From the NCBI RefSeq assembly GCF_021347895.1, contig NC_067127.1, forward strand, positions 19,564,984 to 19,628,983: a DNA stretch of 64,000 nucleotides. The letters are read 5' to 3'. The position numbers were made by a program, and so were the translations under genes. Shown here one piece after another: positions 53,424-64,000 of the stretch. Origin of the DNA: Acanthochromis polyacanthus. Taxonomy: Eukaryota > Chordata > Actinopteri > Pomacentridae. The notes below the pieces were generated by a model, which was not told the origin of the DNA, searched no databases, and worked only from the letters and a program-made list of their open reading frames with translations. Position 1 is the stretch's first letter. Each line of letters begins with the position of its first letter.

Positions 53424-54985
53424 TTAAGTGCCTAGGTGTTCTCTGAACAATTGAATCTTAAATTGTCTCTTAAAAGTAGAAAGGGACTCAGCAGAACGCA
53501 CAGAGTTTGGTAGTTTGTTCCACCATTTGGGAGCAACAGAGGAGAAGAGTCTGGTTAGAGATTTCGAGCTGTGCTGGGCTGGAAGCACCAGGCGTCTCTC
53601 ACATGCAGAGCGAAGTGGGCGTGAAGTGGAGTAGACCTGGATCAGGGAATTCAGGTAGGCTGGGACTGTTCTTGTAAATGTTTTGTAAGCCAGGAGGAGA
53701 GTTTTGAATTTGATTCTGGCTGCAACTGGAAGCCCGTGAAGGGAGATGAACAGGGGAGTGACATGAGCTCTTTTGGACTGGTTGAAGACCAGACACGCTG
53801 CTGCATTCTGGATCATCTGAAGAGGTTTGACTGCACATGCAGGGAGACCTGCCTGAAGAGAGTTGCAGTAGTCAATGTGTGACATCACAAGAGCCTGAAC
53901 CAGAAGTTGTGCGGCCTGTTGGGTCAGGAAGGATCTGATCTTCCTGATGTTGTAGAGGGCATGACGACAAGATCGAGAAACTGAGGCCATGTGAACCTTA
54001 AAGGTCAGCTGGTCATCAATCATGACACCCAGGTTTCTGGCTGAGTTTGTGGGCACAAGTAGGCTCGAGTGAAGTTGGACACTGATCTGAGGCTGAACAG
54101 ATGGACAAGCTGGAAAGACCATGAGTTCAGTCTTAGACAGATTTCGCTAAAGGTGCCGTTCCTTCATCCATGTGAAGATATCAGCCAGACATGCTGATAT
54201 CCGAGCTGAAACTGTTGTGTCGTCAGGTGGAAAAGAGAGGAAAAGGTGAATGTCTTCAGCATAACAGTGGTAGGAGAGCCATGGGAGCGGATCACTGCAC
54301 CAAGTGAGGTGGTGTACAGAGAGAAGAGTAAGGGACCAAGCACTGACCCCTGAGGGACCCCTGTTGATAGGCCATGTGACCTTGACACCTCCCCTCGCCA
54401 TGACACCCTGAAGGATCTGCCTGTGAGGTAGGACTTGAACCACAACAGGACAGAACCTGAGATGCCGAGCTCAGAAAGTGTGGAGAGGAGGATTTGATGG
54501 TTCACGGTGTCAAAGGCAGCAGACAAGTCCAGCAGTAGTAGGACAGAGGACTGACCAGCAGCTCTCGCCAGCCGCAGAGATGCTGTGACTGATAGGAGTG
54601 CAGTCTCAGTGGAGTGGTCGCACCTGAAGCCTGACTGAAAAGGGTCAAGTTGGTTGTTCCGCAGATGTTCAGAGACTTGGTTAAATACTGAGTACTCCAG
54701 TATTTTCGACAGGAATGGTAGAAGTGAGACTGGCCTGTAGTTTTCAACCTGGGCTGGGTTGAGATGAGGCTTTTTGAGCAGTGGGGAGGCACGGGTTTGT
54801 TTAAAAGTAGCAGGAAAAATACCAGTTTCCAGGGAGGAGTTGACAATGTGCGTGACTGCAGGTTTGATTGTGGGCAAGATGGTCTGCAGGATGCTGGTGG
54901 GTATTGAATCGCTCTTATTAGTCACCCTATGTTCCTGCCTCTTCTGGAAGAAACTATTCACTCCAGATCTCCATCCTTTTTGCAA
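53424..54985 (-). pseudogene. L2 LINE reverse transcriptase, broken
   Basis: The region is split into three pieces: 54985-54164, a +/-1-shifted 54443-54147, and 54122-53424. RT motifs 2-5 are readable (PVSLLP, AFDTVNH, FRCDHSTETALL, GVPQGSVLGP, YAED) and the C-terminal domain includes RNLGVMIDDQLTF and HIDYCNSLQAGLP. A frameshift, a stop codon and the altered catalytic box make it non-functional. No endonuclease or ORF1 is present. Confidence 0.85.
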
Positions 54986-54989
54986 AGTC

Positions 54990-55985
54990 TACCACCAGCT
55001 GTCCTTCTGCATTCCTATCCTGGATACCAGACCTGCCCATCACTTCCTCATCAGCTCTGTTGCCTGCACCAACATGTCCACTGAAGTCTGCACCAATCAG
55101 GACTCTCACTTCTGGGGATACTCTGCATCACTTCACCAAACTCCCTCCAGAGTTTCTCTTTCTCTTCTAGCTCACATCCTACCTGTGGAGCAAAACGACT
55201 AACAACACCGAATATGACTCGGTGAATTTCTGGCCTCAGACTTGCCACTCTATATGACACTCTTTTTGCCTCCAGGACATTCCTAACAAACTCTTTCTTC
55301 AAGTGAACTCCTACTCCGTTTCTCTTTCTATCCATGCCGTGATAAAACAGCTTGAACCCTGTTCCTAAACTTCTAGCCTTGCTACCTTTCCACCTGGTCT
55401 CCTAAGCACACAGTACATTCATCTTCCTCCTCTGCATCATGTCAACCAACTGTTTAGCTTGTCCCGTCATAGTCCATCCATCCATCCATTCTCTATACAC
55501 CGCTTTATCCTCACTAGAGTCGTGGGGGGTGCTGGAGCCTATCTCAGCTGACTCGGGTGAAGGCAGGGGACACCCTGGACAGGTCACCAGTCTGACGCAG
55601 GGCTGTCCCATCATAGTCCAAGATTCAAACTCCCTGTTCTCAGTCAATAGACTCTTGACTTTAATCTCCTCTCTCTGCCTATGAACATACCTTCCTCCTC
55701 TCCTTCTTCCAACAGTAATCCAATTTCCACCGGCACCTTATGGGTCAACAGCACTGATGGTGGTCGTTGCTAACTTGCGCCTTGACCGACTTGGTATGGA
55801 AGTTGTAGGATTGATTCGCATATTGGATTTGATGTGGATTGTACATTGGATGCCCTTTCTGACACAATCCTCTGAATTTATCTGGGCTTATGACTGGCAC
55901 ACAGAGGGCCCTTGGTTGTGTCCTCTTTATGCTGTGTTAACTCATACATGGATGAAAGTGAGTAAAATGAATATACCTTCCTAAT
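54990..55985 (-). mobile_element. RTE-type LINE, endonuclease portion, interrupted
   Basis: The minus-strand frame 55335-55051 reads MDRKRNGVGVHLKKEFVRNV, FAPQVGCELEEKEKLWREFG and EVMQSIP, the RTE-family apurinic-type endonuclease. Sequence at 55740-55920 (GGATGCCCTTTCTGACACAA) belongs to the same repeat class. It is interrupted by the (CATC)-tailed insert at 55477-55603 and cut on the left by the L2 LINE. Confidence 0.8.
55477..55603 (-). mobile_element. (CATC)-tailed retroinsert, 5'-truncated, with 17-bp TSD
   Basis: The 127-bp piece begins TCCATCCATTCTCTATACAC and stops at GCAGGGC. It is flanked by TGTCCCGTCATAGTCCA (55460-55476) and TGTCCCATCATAGTCCA (55604-55620), one mismatch. The tail end is retained and the other end lost, as expected from target-primed reverse transcription on the minus strand. 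Confidence 0.88.
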
Positions 55986-55999
55986 AGCACTTGATTTTG

Positions 56000-56995
56000 A
56001 TGACCCATGACCCAGCTCCTGCATCAGCAACCTCCAGCTTAACATCACCAACACCAAATAACTCCCTCCCCCGGATACCATCAACGATGCTGCCTGGGAA
56101 GCTCCTTTCTGGGGGACTCACCGAACCATCAAGTCAACCTTTGGTCGACAGTGAGGTCTCCCAAGTAGAGGAGGCTCCAAGACATAGAGGAGTCTCACAG
56201 TCACCCTTCATCTCCATATCCTCTAGCACCCCGCAATTGTTTCTGCTAGACAGAGCCCTTCTTGGACCAGATGCTCTCCACAGTAATCTGACCATTTTCC
56301 TGCCTGAATCTGCTCTTTGTGAGTCAGAGAAGCCACCTTCTGGAAGCCTATCCAGAAGGAGACGTGGCTCCCAACGATGCCAGACCTCACCACTCTCCAG
56401 CGTTTTGGAGGTCCCATCAAGTAATGCATTCTGGCCTTCTCCGACAGGGTCAACGCCACCACACCTGTTCCTGAGAGGGTTGACACCACCTCTCCACTTC
56501 CTGTCCACACCAGTCTGGGGACTTTACAGAGTCAGGTGATGATTTTACTGAGAAAAAGACTGCTCCTGAGCCTCTACGCAGAGGCTACCCTGGCTCCTGA
56601 AGGATTTGTTCTCTGCTGCCATCTGCCTACTACCTGGCCCTTTGAAGGACTCCATCTTTGTTGCCATCCTGTATAGCCTCACCTGTCCAACCAGCCTCCA
56701 AGAACAGTCTCTATATATATATATCTTCACAGTCTGCATGCAAATCTCAGTCCACCACACCACCATCATTAGATCCCTCCTCTGTTGTTACACTTTTTCC
56801 TGGGATTTTGTAGTTTTGCTCCTTTAATTGAATTGGGTTTGTTTTGCTCCTGTTCTGTTTAAACCTCAGCTTAGTTTCCCCATTCTGAATTGGTTTGTGT
56901 GTACTTTCTTGATAAATAAAACTTTTCTTGAGTAACCTGCTTGTGTCCGCCTGTTGCAGTTTTCAAACTAAGTCCAAACATCAGTCGTGACATTA
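56000..56995 (+). mobile_element. Possible LTR-retroelement-derived sequence
   Basis: The right part has AATAAAACTTTTCTTGAGTA followed by ACCTGCTTGTGTCCGCCTGT and ends GTCGTGACA, which looks like the polyadenylation end of an LTR. No matching left end was found. The 182-codon frame 55991-56539 is Ser/Pro-rich with no recognised domain. Confidence 0.4.
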
Positions 56996-56999
56996 ATAG

Positions 57000-57405
57000 T
57001 GTTATTTTAATGGTCATAGTAGTAGATACTCCTATTAACTTCTAGGGTGTACAACAACAACCAACATCTTCAGTGTCTGTTAATTGTGTCTCAAAACTGC
57101 ATCCTCTGAGAAGACCATGAGTTGTGATTGAAAGCTGCAGATATATAAATAGACAGACCTTTAAATTATCAAATTTATTTGTGCTGAAGTTACAAATGAA
57201 TTCTCCACAAATCAACATTAAACCTTTTCTCTACACAACAATTCAAACAGTCACATTTTTAAACCCTAAACCTAAAATTTGGCATAATATTTTACAGTGC
57301 ATAATAAATCTTTTTGTGACTGGACTAATAGGTTCAGTTTAACCAAAATTATCTGATTAATGAAAATGTCTTTATCAGCAAACACATCAGTTTTCCTTCT
57401 ACATG
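57000..57405. other. Intergenic stretch, nothing recognised
   Basis: AT-rich sequence between the repeat cluster and the next candidate regulatory block. Confidence 0.35.
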
Positions 57406-57409
57406 TCAA

Positions 57410-58120
57410 ACGGTGATTTTTACAGACACTCTGCAGCAGAGCACTGAGGCCTGTTTAGCCACTAAAACTGATAGGGTTGTGTCACGGTCAAATGACTACC
57501 AAAAGTTGATTGACCTTATGACATTTTGCGAGACGCTTAACCGTTTAGCATCAGTAGCATCAATTTGTGCTCATTCACATCATGAGGGCCCTCAAGCCTT
57601 CAGCTACAAGTGGCATCCCTCGGGCTCTTTGATCAGCTGAGCAAAACGGCACATGATTAAAATATGCAGATCGTTTTTCTTTCTTTCTTTTTTCTTGTAA
57701 AAGATGTGTCCCCTTGCTGAAAGCTGTGCACTCTAAAGGCCATGTCCCAAACACTGGGCCGTCTAAAAAATCATTTATGGTTGGCTATCCAGCTGTACTG
57801 TCATGCCTAAAAGGAAATGAAGAGGTTGGGAGGAGGAATAAGGGGAGTGTTTGGGGGTTCCGGGGGGGGTGTTTCAACGGGGGTGCGGGGGGTCCTTCCC
57901 TTTTGATCTTTTTAGGGCAGCAAAGAGGGAGGGGGGCTCTGCTTGAGCTGGCAAACACATTTAGCTGATAATTGTTCAGATCAGACTGACAATCAGTCTT
58001 GGAAATGCATGGACAAACAAAAGTTTCTAGCCCCAATTGGAGAAGTCAACAGGTCTTGCCTAAGACCCGTACATAAACAATGAAACTGTCGAGCTGGAGC
58101 TTAGGTTTGATCAGTTGTTT
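57410..58120. other. Candidate conserved non-coding block(s)
   Basis: 57410-57660 and 57950-58120 are repeat-free, balanced and motif-dense (GTCAAATGACTACCAAAAG, GGGCTCTTTGATCAGCTGAG, GCTGATAATTGTTCAGATCA). They flank the G-rich tract at 57842-57893. Position on the expected fgf8 side supports a regulatory guess only. Confidence 0.4.
57842..57893 (+). other. G-rich tract with G-quadruplex potential
   Basis: Five runs of four to eight G within 52 bp, separated by short loops on the plus strand. This satisfies the usual four-run G-quadruplex pattern. Confidence 0.6.
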
Positions 58121-58199
58121 GCGTTTCAATTATTCAGTTTGGTCTAACTGGCTTTTGTTAACACTACTGAATGGGGCCTTGTATATAAGGGGTCATTTT

Positions 58200-59990
58200 T
58201 GATAGAGAATCCATCCATCTTCCTGCTTCTGTCTTCAGTACGTCGGATCATTCACAGACAATAGTTAGTCATGTAATACTTGTCAGATATATGATTTCAT
58301 CACATTTCAGAAATAAAACAGAGTACAATTCTGCGACCGTGGAATGTGCTAATAATAAATACAAAGTGTCATTTTGAAAATCCGCTGTTAAAGTATTTGA
58401 AAATCTGATTTATTATCTTCATTTTCCAGTGTAAATGTTGATTGAAATTTGTTTAATGATAGCATAGTAAACAGTATTATAATTTAATTACACTGTTTTA
58501 GAAATATATGTGTGATTTTGATCTTGAACATAAACTTCAAAGACTATCCTTCATCAACAACATATCTGCATAATTACTGGCAACTCTTGCTTCTAAACAT
58601 TAGGGCTTGGTATGGGATTTATTATTTAAGCTTGATCACTTCAGCAATGAACAGTGCACCCCACAAAGCAGCCTGATGTGCTTCTCTCCAGAAATCTAGC
58701 TACAACAGTTGTGATTAGTCAGCTGAGTAGTAATATAACAAATAATACCCTAATTATACTTTCAAAACCTTTTCTAGACTGCTTCCCTTTATCTTTGTTA
58801 TATTTTCAGCCAAAAAAAGTTTCTTTAATTCATGTGCTAAGCCATGAAGTTCTCAAGAAAGACTTTGAAGAAATAGGTAATATTTTTGTTTTTGAACAAT
58901 ATAGGACGCTATTGTACTGAAACTCAACTTTTGCTACAAAAAATAAATAAAAAATGCATGTATTCATGTTTTTGGTGTCTGCATGCGCATGCCAGTAAGC
59001 AGACCTGGGATGTGGGCACTGTGGGTTCTGCTCCGTAGCCAGTTGTCCTCATATTGGACACGAGGAAACAGCAGCTGCTTGCAGTTTAGGCTGCAGCACA
59101 GTTTCAGTGATTATTCCTGAGGTGTGCAGGGCACAGTGTATGAACATAGCATAGGATTTCTGGAGAAATGAGGACTGCATGTGTTTGAGCTCCATCGATG
59201 AAAGCGTATACAAACAAACCTCCTCTGAAGTCCAGCAGCAACTGCTTTCTCTTTTTTTAATGATGAATTAGGAAAGTGAGGAGCCACTTCAGTCCATCCG
59301 TTGTCCTGCGCACACGGATGCAGAAACCATGAATTGCAAATGCACTGAAATTTAATTCAAACGTGCAACAACTAATGTATGTTAGGAATGACAATAAAAG
59401 TGGCTATTCTATTCTTTTCTTTTCTATTAATTGGCTGCTAATGGGAATACTGCACATCCACTGTGCTGCACGAGAAACCTCTGAACACATCTAAGAGTAC
59501 ACGTGTAACTTTTTTCTTAAGATCAAGCAATTTGCATGCAAAGTAAATATTGCGAGAAATATAAACACACAGAAATTTTAAATTTTGGCACACAAAGTGT
59601 ATACAGTAAGTATTAAAACAGTAAATGCCAGAATGCAAAGTGTATCTAATGCATAAAAACACAACCCAACTGTGGTAGACATATTACATAAAAATCAAAT
59701 ATTTAACTTAGAGGCATTTCTTTTGATTAATTTGGTTTGAACTACCCACTTTGATATTAATTTAGTTTTTTTCCCCCACAAATTCATATAAAAGCTTACC
59801 CAAATTTCAAAACATATTCATGTCACTTCAATTTAGTTTATCACAAAAATTCAAGAAATGTGATTGATATACACAAAAAAGTTTATTTTTTAAAATACTA
59901 ACTTGGATCAGCAAAGAATCTGTCTGTTGTACAATTCCTAAAAGAGAAATTAAGCTGGATTGTATTTTAATTTGAAGATAAAGTTGGTAA
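58200..59990. other. AT-rich intergenic stretch, nothing recognised
   Basis: Short open frames only; no exon, terminal repeat or LINE signature. Confidence 0.35.
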
Positions 59991-60019
59991 TCATATGCAA
60001 CAACTGCATGTTCAGCTTC

Positions 60020-60570
60020 TGTTAATATTGGAATCAGTACTGCCTGTTTTTGACAGTGACAACTTCTATGAAGGCTTGTGGCATTCAAGGCTGCTTAGGG
60101 ACATAGCGTCGTATCTCTCTGGTTACCTCTACTACTCTACGGTCTCCACAGGGGAGGTCAAGGCAGGGGTTAAATTGCTCCCTACGCAAAGGAAAAAGGT
60201 AGCTTTGTTTGTTTATCTGGGGTTAAGGATGACGCTTAAGAAAGGATGAAAGCCATCTTACCCCCCGTTTTTCTGCACTGGATTGCTTCACATTTGCATG
60301 GCAGCATTATAGAAGGTGTGATTTTTCCCACAATCCAGTCCTTCTCTGAGGTCCACTCTGAAATTACACACACTAGTGGCAGTAGTAGGGGTTTTAGGGG
60401 CTTTAATGGTTGTTACAGAGAAGGGCCCTAATTCAATCACTTTTATTATAGTCTACTTGTCTTCCAGGCAGTGTGAAAATGTTGAATTTCCGAAACAACA
60501 TCATAAACCCACTGATTCCCCTGCAAAACCACATTCTCTCTTTAAAGCCTTCAAGCTACATTTTATCAGT
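60020..60570. other. Candidate conserved non-coding element or orphan exon
   Basis: Unique sequence in an AT-rich surround. A forward frame (to 60249) contains NFYEGLWHSRLLRDIASYLS, preceded by an acceptor-like TGCCTGTTTTTGACAG (about 60042-60057). I recognise no family. A conserved non-coding element is the likelier reading. Confidence 0.3.
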
Positions 60571-60660
60571 GTTTTTGTTTTGCTATAAGGTTACATAATT
60601 GTCACAAAGCACCAGTTTTAATTGATGATTCTGGTATAATTGAGTTCTGTGGGAAATTCA

Positions 60661-60860
60661 ACCATCCATCCATTTTCTCTTCCTCATGCCACTAGTCTAT
60701 CATGGGGCCACACAGAGAGACAGACAACCAAACACACTCACATTCACACCTACAAACAATTTAGAATCACAAATTAACCTCAACATATGTTTGAACTGGG
60801 AAAACATAGAAACTCCACACATGGCCTTTTAGCTGTAAGGTGACAGTGCTAGTTCATGGA
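60661..60860 (-). mobile_element. (CATC)-tailed retroelement, decayed copy
   Basis: CCATCCATCCATTTTCTCTT at the tail end, then CACATTCACACCTACAAACA and AATTTAGAATCACAAATTAA, same order as at 6151-6517. Internal deletions. Confidence 0.78.
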
Positions 60861-60884
60861 AAATACTCAAAAATATATCAGTCA

Positions 60885-61225
60885 ATCCACTCATTATCTA
60901 TACCCTGCTTAATCCTCATTAGGGTCGCGAGGGGCTGGAGTTTATCCCAGCTGACTTAGGGTGAAGGCAGGAGACACTCTGGACAGGTCACCAGTCTATC
61001 ACAGGGCGACACATAGAGACAAACAAGCACTCTCACATTCACATCTACAGACAATTTAGAATCACTAATTAATCTGAGCATGTTTCTGGACCGTGGGAGG
61101 AAGAAATCCATGCTTGCACTGTGAAAGCAAACTCCATGCAGAAAGGTCCAAGGCTGGCATGCAAACTGGGGCTCTTCTAGCTGCGAGGTAACAGCGCTAA
61201 CCACCGAGACACTGTGCCGACCAAA
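60885..61225 (-). mobile_element. (CATC)-tailed retroelement, decayed copy
   Basis: TTAGGGTCGCGAGGGGCTGG, CCCAGCTGACTTAGGGTGAA, GACAGGTCACCAGTCTATCA and GACCGTGGGAGGAAG reproduce the repeat almost end to end. Same orientation as the neighbouring copy 25 bp away. Confidence 0.85.
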
Positions 61226-61229
61226 TGTG

Positions 61230-61920
61230 GACATATATGTTCTTAACTGATGGTATGGTTGACCACTGACCTTGTATCTTAATTTACTTCTCGAACTTAG
61301 CAATAATTTCTGAGCACATGCAGGAACTGTGTGCACACACCACGTTGTACATAATTATTCTTGTTATAATCCTTAACTTAATGGACTAATGTAGATCTGT
61401 AGATCTTCATTATTGTTAGACTAAAATCAGTTCACCACAGTGTGAACTCTTTCTTGATCTCAAATGACCCAAATTGAGCTTATATATTAAAAAACATGTT
61501 TTTTTATAAGTTTGTAATTACCTGGGAACATATTCATGTAAAAGCCCCAGTATGACAGTGTAAGCAAGAAGAGAGAATGTCTGAAACAAATGTCCTCTTT
61601 TGTTGCCAGTTTCAGTTAGCAGTGATGCAACTATTTGCTGTCCTGCTGGCAAACAAACACAACCCACACATAAAGACTAAACAACTTATACACGTCACAC
61701 TGGGACTTAGCAGAAGTCCTCAACGGGACTCGTGTTTCTTTGACTGGCTGTTGTTCATTTTAAGCTAAAGTATATCAATCAATCACACAAAATAAGCAAA
61801 AAACCATCATGTCAAAGTCTGATTATATCATACCCATATGCTGTCAAATTAATGTAGTCATCTAACTTTCTTTCACACATATCTGCCTAATCATACACTA
61901 GTGCATGCTGGGATTATCTA
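61230..61920. other. Intergenic stretch, nothing recognised
   Basis: No exon or repeat signature recognised. Confidence 0.35.
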
Positions 61921-61924
61921 ATCA

Positions 61925-62650
61925 GATTAAGATAAGATAAGAGAAGATAAGATAAGATAAGATAAGATAAGATAAGATAAGATAAGATAATCCTTTATTG
62001 ATCCCCAGAGGGGAAATTCAGGTATTGCAGCAGCACAGAGCAAGTACAAGGATACAGTTTTAGGACAAACCAAGGGTGACATATAAGACCAAGGGTGACA
62101 TATAAAAAACAAAACAAAATGGGGAAACAATAAACAGCAAACAGTATGAGGTGTTCACAATGTCGAAAGTGTCATCCAGGCCAACTGAGCTATGCAGTGC
62201 AGTGAAGTAAAGTGACAGTGTGAAGGGTGACAAGAGTTAAATACAGTAATAATCAACAGGACTTAAGTACAGTAGTTACAGCGGGGGTCAGTGCAGTGAT
62301 GTACTGTGGCCTCCACTGCTGTTTAAGAGTCTGATGGCGGTGGGCACAAAGGAGCGCCTGAAGCGCTCAGTTCTGCTTCTGGGTGGGATGATGCGCTGGA
62401 TGAACGAGCTACCCATGTCCCACAGCTCCTCGTGGACAGGGTGAGAGGGGTTGTCCATGATTGCCCTGATTTTGTCCGTGATCCTCCTCTCTGCCACGGT
62501 CTCCAGATTGTCCAATTGAAGGCCCACAACAGAACGGGCCTTTTTCATGATAACAGCGGAGATACTGAGAGTTACAGAACGTGAAGGAAACCAAAGCCTT
62601 AAAAACAAACACATTGTCATCTCCACTTTGACACTGACATACTGCTATCT
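61925..62650 (-). mobile_element. LINE 3' end with (TTATC)n tail and RT C-terminal fragment
   Basis: The pentameric GATAA run (61925-61990) is the 3' tail in reverse, followed by TCCTTTATTGATCCCCAGAG and GGGAAATTCAGG. On the minus strand 62580-62300 reads KARSVVGLQLDNLETVAERR, then DKIRAIMDNPSHPVHEELWD and FRRSFVPTAIRLLNSS, the conserved C-terminal end of a CR1/Rex-like LINE ORF2. The 5' part is missing. Confidence 0.82.
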
Positions 62651-64000
62651 GCTACAAAGGTGATGGTGGTAGGTGGGTGGGGGTTGGTGGGGACTTCAAA
62701 TGACCTTGTTATTCCTGTTGGGATCAGACTAAGAATACCCGCTTCGCTGGCTTTCCCTGGTCAGGTTTCATGTGGGGAGAAACCAAAGGCTACAGTGTTT
62801 CCTTTCTGTTCAGCTAAGGCTGGTGCTGGTGAGTAAAGGTTCATACCAACACTACAGAAAAAAAACATATGCATGCATGTGTGTTTGTTTGTTTGTTTGG
62901 TCAGTATATGTTTCTCAAAAAACCACCGTAAGAAAATACAGCTAAAGAAAAGGAGCATTAACAATGATCCAATTAAAAGTGCAAAGTTTTGCTTGAGATG
63001 TGAATTCTGACTTCAGTGGCATTTATTCCACTTTGAGGCTAAATACAACAAATTTCCATTTCCATTCGGCCCAGTGTCAGTTGTGGTGGCTACTGAGCTT
63101 CTGCTTCAGTTTCCCATTCCTGGATAAATTCACTACAGACTTTCTCATAATTTTTAGTTTCTCACAGACATACGTAACTATATAAATGACACTATTTCAA
63201 AACACAGACATTTGTTGAAAATCTAGTTTCTCTTGTTCTGGTTAGAAAAAGGTTCAGTTTAGCCAATTGTGCACAAAAAGTATTTGAGCTGCAGGTGCGA
63301 TTTTAATTGACAATGATCAGATAGTATGACAACTAGACAGACGCTGGTTTGACCAGTGATCATAAAAGGCCACCTAAAGATGTAGCTTTATTAAAATGAC
63401 ACAATGCTACAGATGACAAACGAAATATGAGAGCGGGCTGTTGACATGCTGGATGCTCGAATGTTCACTGGAGTCGTAGCCAGATACGTGGATGTCCACC
63501 TCCACCATTTGTCATCTGACAAATTGTTTCAACCTCCACGGTATCACAACCTGCTAAAAGATGCTCTGGGTTGATATCTTTATGAATATGACATTCCATG
63601 ATGCTGCCTCCCAAAATGTCTGCTAACTTTGCCATGGCCTTCAGGAAGAGTGAGACAACATACCACAAGCAACATCAACAACCTCATTACTTCCCTGCCA
63701 GATGTGTAACTAGTTACTGACTTGTGCTTTCTGGTGTATAATCTCACTCGGCATTTGCCGTTCGTAATTTCCAACATTGTCACACTTGGTTGTTTCATGA
63801 CATCCATTGTGTTGTGGAGAAGCTGTGTGACTGAACATCAAACACTTCAGTTAAAAAGAATGAACAGAGTTTTAGAAAATAATATATGCTATGTATGTAT
63901 GTTTGTTCATTGTAGTTTCTCTTCCCTATTAAAGGAAGCATAATACATATCTTGCTTTAATTCTCTGATGGATAGATTAACTGGATTACATTTGATACAT
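62651..64000. other. Right-edge stretch, unclassified
   Basis: No fgf8 exon was recognised. The minus-strand frames at 63465-63668 and 63580-63807 have no domain I know and may be old repeat sequence. Confidence 0.3.

Larger units (their letters stand above)
53150..54985 (-). mobile_element. L2-type LINE, 5'-truncated, RT pseudogene and 3' end
   Basis: The minus strand, from 54985 down, encodes ENYRPVSLLPFLSKILEYSV, the LLLLDLSAAFDTVNH A-box and TGVPQGSVLGPLLFSLY. The frame then shifts (about 54300-54440) to YAEDIHLFLSF, where the catalytic YADD/TDD box has lost an Asp. A TAG stop follows near 54150, then the C-terminal region 54122-53424 ending FKRQFKIQLFREHLG. The 3' tail holds CATTTAGCAGACGCTTTTGT. 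Clearly dead. Confidence 0.88.

Noticed and set aside
54774..55202. 142-codon plus-strand frame
   Set aside because: Antisense across the L2/RTE junction; the minus strand carries the recognisable motifs.
51241..64000. fgf8 coding exons expected by synteny
   Set aside because: No FGF core motif was seen in any frame; the gene, if linked, lies outside the window.
1..64000. CRISPR arrays, operons, phage or bacterial defence systems
   Set aside because: Spliced gene structure and fish-type repeats show vertebrate nuclear DNA; no regularly spaced repeat array exists.

Overview
The window looks like vertebrate, most likely percomorph teleost, nuclear DNA. It is AT-rich and intron-dominated, with many fish-type repeats: Tc1/mariner relics, piggyBac- and hAT-like miniature elements, L2-, RTE- and CR1/Rex-like LINE pieces, tRNA-derived SINEs and (CATC)-tailed retroinserts. 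No bacterial-type operon, CRISPR array, rRNA or genuine tRNA gene was seen. The species cannot be named from the sequence.

The one host protein gene I can support is fbxw4 (F-box/WD40 protein 4, dactylin) on the minus strand. Seven consecutive coding exons were placed by splice sites, reading phase and similarity to the vertebrate family: 50992-50808, 48653-48558, 48276-48091, 47248-47116, 46878-46793, 16547-16482 and 7394-7254. All phases agree and give 297 complete codons plus two bases, from the initiator Met through the F-box and most of the WD40 propeller. The last 85 or so residues (two WD repeats by comparison with the family) were not found and probably lie left of position 1. Intron 5 is about 30.2 kb, intron 6 about 9.1 kb, and intron 7 runs off the left edge. 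The promoter side is at 51.0-51.2 kb and carries a perfect CRE palindrome.

From about 51.2 kb to the right edge no host exon was recognised. In vertebrates the gene on this side of fbxw4 is fgf8, and fgf8 long-range enhancers are known to lie in fbxw4 introns and the adjoining intergenic DNA. Several repeat-free, balanced-composition blocks (6.84-7.12, 10.03-10.56, 17.09-17.31, 24.72-25.15, 32.54-33.07, 39.74-40.06, 52.2-52.64, 57.41-58.12 and 60.02-60.57 kb) are therefore flagged as candidate conserved regulatory elements. That is inference only, because no alignment could be run.

Mobile DNA, left to right: a hAT relic with a BED-finger fragment (88-734); Tc1/mariner relics with nested SINE and (CATC)-tailed inserts (3.1-8.6 kb); a foldback element (5.1-5.45 kb); a TIR element family with TACTC ends (11.45 and 34.6 kb); a solo LTR (19.39-19.96 kb); a pair of TIR elements with 9-bp target duplications, one carrying a RecQ-like helicase fragment (20.07-20.65 and 21.93-22.49 kb); inverted piggyBac-type miniature elements (23.9 and 29.4 kb); a near-perfect 80-bp foldback (26.7-26.9 kb); a cluster of three mariner-type miniature elements (30.6-33.8 kb); and a LINE graveyard at 52.6-56.0 kb with L2 and RTE reverse transcriptase or endonuclease pseudogenes. 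The helicase-bearing 9-bp-TSD family is the most unusual item.
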